From Paraglomus occultum (Eukaryota; Glomeromycota; Glomeromycetes; Paraglomerales; Paraglomeraceae): DNA of 10,697 bases. The stretch is taken from assembly GCA_910592205.1 (NCBI GenBank), contig CAJVPJ010001300.1:1-10697 (forward strand), read 5' to 3'. Both the position numbers and the translations under genes were made by a program. How positions within the stretch are numbered: position 1 is the first letter of the stretch; each line of letters starts with the position of its first letter. Under the pieces are notes generated by a model that was not told the origin of the DNA, did no database searches, and saw only the letters and a list, made by a program, of their open reading frames with translations. This document shows positions 8,238 through 10,697 of this stretch, piece by piece.

Positions 8238-10415
8238 TCAATCCTTGTTCTTGATTTGTTTCTTCTTTTTGGGGTTCGGCGGCAATTCGTCAGAGCCGCT
8301 CCTGTTATGCTTGCTTTGTTTCTTCTGCTTGTTCTTACCTTTATCGTTCTTTGTGACCTTGCCTTTACGCATAGGCTTGTCTAAATTTGATGTTGTTCGC
8401 AGATCCATTGGATCCTCGACTTCACCCTCATCGATAACTGTCCGTGGATCGAGTTTAGTAGGAATGTAAAACATTTCGTCTTCGTCTTCTGTTTCTGAAT
8501 TTAGAGTGGGTTTGTCGACTGTGGTCACATCTACTTCGATATCCTCCCCTTCTTGCTGGCGTTTTGCCTCTTCTTCCAATATTATATCAAACTCATCCTC
8601 ACGTTCTTCATACTCAATGTTCTCCTCTAGCTCTTTAAAGTCTGGTGCAAATGCGCTCCAATTTTCTTGATAGTTTGTTGCCCAAATGTAGATCTGAGCT
8701 TGTGTGGAGACCGATGCGATTACGGGGCGTACCGGATGCCATGCAAGATCTACCAACTCGTCCTTTGGACCCTCTAACATTTTTACTAAACTCCCAAGAT
8801 TCTTGTCCCATATGTAGATGTTATGACCTGCCTTATGTGCAGAGCCTTGGAATAAAATTTACCAGCACAGAATATTGAGTAAAAAAACCAAACACATGAA
8901 TGGCAGAAACGTACACGCAAAACATGTCGAATCATATAATGGTATTAATAATGCAGCAGACCTCCAATGACATATTCTCCATCGCGATTAAAGCAACATT
9001 GGTTCCATTGTATTCTATTAACGCGATCCATAAAACTATGTCGTGATACCGGCATGCCATTTTCATCCAAACTGAAAAGACGAATAGTCCTATCATTCGA
9101 ATTGACTAGTATGTCCCTGATCGTGCGATAGAGGAGAGGAAACATGAACAATCAATACGCAATAAAGTATTCGTATGTGCCCGAGTAGAGCGTAAAACGT
9201 ACTTGCCATTCCTGCTGAGTTTAATCTGTTTTATGCCAATATTTGTAATCTGCTGACTGAAAACGATCTAGATCACGGTGAGAACATCGGCGCGTAAACA
9301 CTGACAGAGTATCCAACCTTTAAAATGTAAAATCGTCCTCACTTTACGTGTTTGTATATCGATTATATTGAAATATCCTTTGCCGGTTCCGGTAAAGATT
9401 CTCTCACCGCGATGATCGAAAGCGCAGCAAAGGATAGGGCTGGAATATTGAAAATAATAAAATAAATTAAATTAAATTAGAATAAATTAAAAGATTTTTT
9501 CTATTAAAACTGGACATGTACATAGTATGTATATAGTTTGCATATGAGTTGAATAAGGAAATATATGATCATGTAAACTAATGTAATGGTACTCACAACG
9601 AGTTTTTATTCTTACTTTAGTTTGTTAATCGCATCCTTCTCAATAACGTCTCCATTACCATCGTATTGCTCGTCCAACATGGATGGTAGTTCAATGCACT
9701 CGTCTTTCATTACGTCGACAAGCACAGCAGGTTTGTGTCGCAATACAGCGGCAAAAACGTTACTAAGATAAACAGAACAAGAATCAAAAATCAGTGCATT
9801 TGAAATAATTTTCGTCAAACTCTTGAAGAAAGAAAAAAAAAAAACGGCTAGATTTTATCGATGTCTCAATACCAACTTATTCTTTGGATGCATCTGTGCC
9901 ATCACTACCCCGGTATGGAATCTTATAGGTCGCGCGGTATCTTTGAGTAAATCCCAATACTGACATTTGAAATCGTCGCCCGAAGTCAATAGAAATCGGC
10001 CATTACGCGACCAACTAGATCATTCACGTATAGACGTAAGCATGCGATTAGGGGAGTGGAAGAACACGACAGCTTGTAAACTCTTACCTGACGCTAGTGA
10101 CTTTAGAGACGTGACTATGCAGCCTCCTTGCAACACCCTTCGTATCAAAGTCCCATATTATGCAGCTACCGTCCGAACAACCACCAGCTAGCAGGGTGCC
10201 TCTTCTATTAAAGCATACTGATATTGCGGGACCGTCGGACAGTATTTGTTCTATTGTCTCGGGGTAGTCCTGTTCGAATGGATCTACCAACAAACAAGTA
10301 AGGAAGGGCCGATTACAAAAGTACAGAGTAATGGACCACTGGCATATTCTATGTCCTATTCGGGAACATAAAGTGACAAAAATAAATGGATCATACTCAG
10401 TAATTCCAAATTCAT
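8238..10415 (-). CDS. swd1: Swd1/RBBP5, WD40 subunit of the COMPASS H3K4 methyltransferase complex
   Basis: Swd1 (RBBP5 in animals) is a core scaffold of the nuclear Set1/COMPASS complex. Eight exons: 10415-10397, 10283-10088, 10014-9877, 9762-9616, 9439-9343, 9267-9203, 9116-8962, 8845-8238. They total 1425 bases, 474 residues, with continuous phase and GT-AG introns of 73-176 bases. The spliced start MNLELLNPFEQDYPE matches the family N-terminus. A seven-bladed propeller fills about 20-330, with motifs GTLLAGGCSDG, IIWDFDTKG, CCFNRDGEYVIGG and DLAWHPVRPVIAS. After it come NWSAFAPDFKELEEN (334-348) and an EYEERE...EFDI segment (350-360), equivalent to the activation and Ash2-binding segments of RBBP5. 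IEVDVTTVD (375-383) is equivalent to the WDR5-binding motif. The tail is acidic, then Lys-rich and ends in a likely nuclear localisation sequence (KKKK). The gene is convergent with the YPP1-type gene. Confidence 0.93.
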
Positions 10416-10697
10416 GTTGTATTGGAGAACTTTCACAGCCTTGAATACAAACCGTTTTGTTTGTTTTGAGGGTTGATTTGAAGTAACACATGACATTTGT
10501 AATACAAATTACCTTATTTAAAACATCAAATTATCACGCTTAAGATCAATAATAATAATTATGACTATTATTATAACGATGATAACGACAGCCGATCTTC
10601 ATAGGATGATAATAATAGCTTTTACCATGCGGCATACTAATACTGGGAAATAAGGAAACGTTTGTTTCCATTCATGCGAGACATAAGCTTTGCGAGA
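10416..10697. other. Upstream flank of SWD1
   Basis: Presumed promoter and 5' untranslated DNA. It contains an (AAT)n run at 10548-10560 facing a TATTATTATA stretch at 10566-10575, able to form an AT-only hairpin. No gene is recognised. Confidence 0.5.

Noticed and set aside
10084-10491. SWD1 start at the upstream ATG 10491
   Set aside because: The extra N-terminal 69 codons read through the first intron and have no family-like sequence, whereas splicing 10397 to 10283 restores MNLELLNPFEQ.
10628-10673. Alternative SWD1 first exon ATGGAAACA...CATG followed by GTAAAA
   Set aside because: It keeps the frame with a good donor, but the encoded start is unlike Swd1/RBBP5. The MNLELL exon is a direct match to the family.

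Overview
The window is nuclear DNA of a filamentous-type fungus. All three genes are split by short GT-AG introns of about 72-176 bases with TACTAAC-like branch sites, and two of them are conserved single-copy fungal genes. The third is a kinase-like gene whose layout matches the greatly expanded kinase families of arbuscular mycorrhizal fungi (Glomeromycotina): zinc-ribbon Cys pairs, an NWTxGN motif, an EWIPY motif, then a kinase N-lobe. That lineage is an inference from gene architecture; I cannot name the genus.

Layout. 1-987: no gene recognised; an imperfect direct repeat and an inverted repeat near CCAAT boxes. 988-3391, minus: a four-exon gene with three degenerate kinase N-lobe units in tandem followed by one complete kinase fold. 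Its HRD and DFG aspartates are both asparagine, and its frame holds an in-frame TGA, so it is a pseudokinase and probably a decaying gene. 3392-4240: divergent intergenic region. 4241-8028, plus: a complete 13-exon YPP1/TTC7-type TPR gene (900 residues as spliced here). 8029-8237: short convergent 3' region with crossed poly(A) signals. 8238-10415, minus: a complete eight-exon SWD1/RBBP5 gene (474 residues) with a 19-base first coding exon. 10416-10697: upstream DNA of that gene, AT-rich.

The genes do not form one pathway. Ypp1 belongs to the plasma-membrane PI4-kinase recruitment machinery, Swd1 to the COMPASS histone H3K4 methyltransferase in the nucleus, and the kinase-like gene belongs to a lineage-specific expanded family. 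All exon joins were read by eye: each was checked for reading-phase continuity, splice dinucleotides and continuity of recognisable protein sequence. The SWD1 and YPP1 models stay open from start to stop over the full predicted coding length (1425 and 2703 bases).
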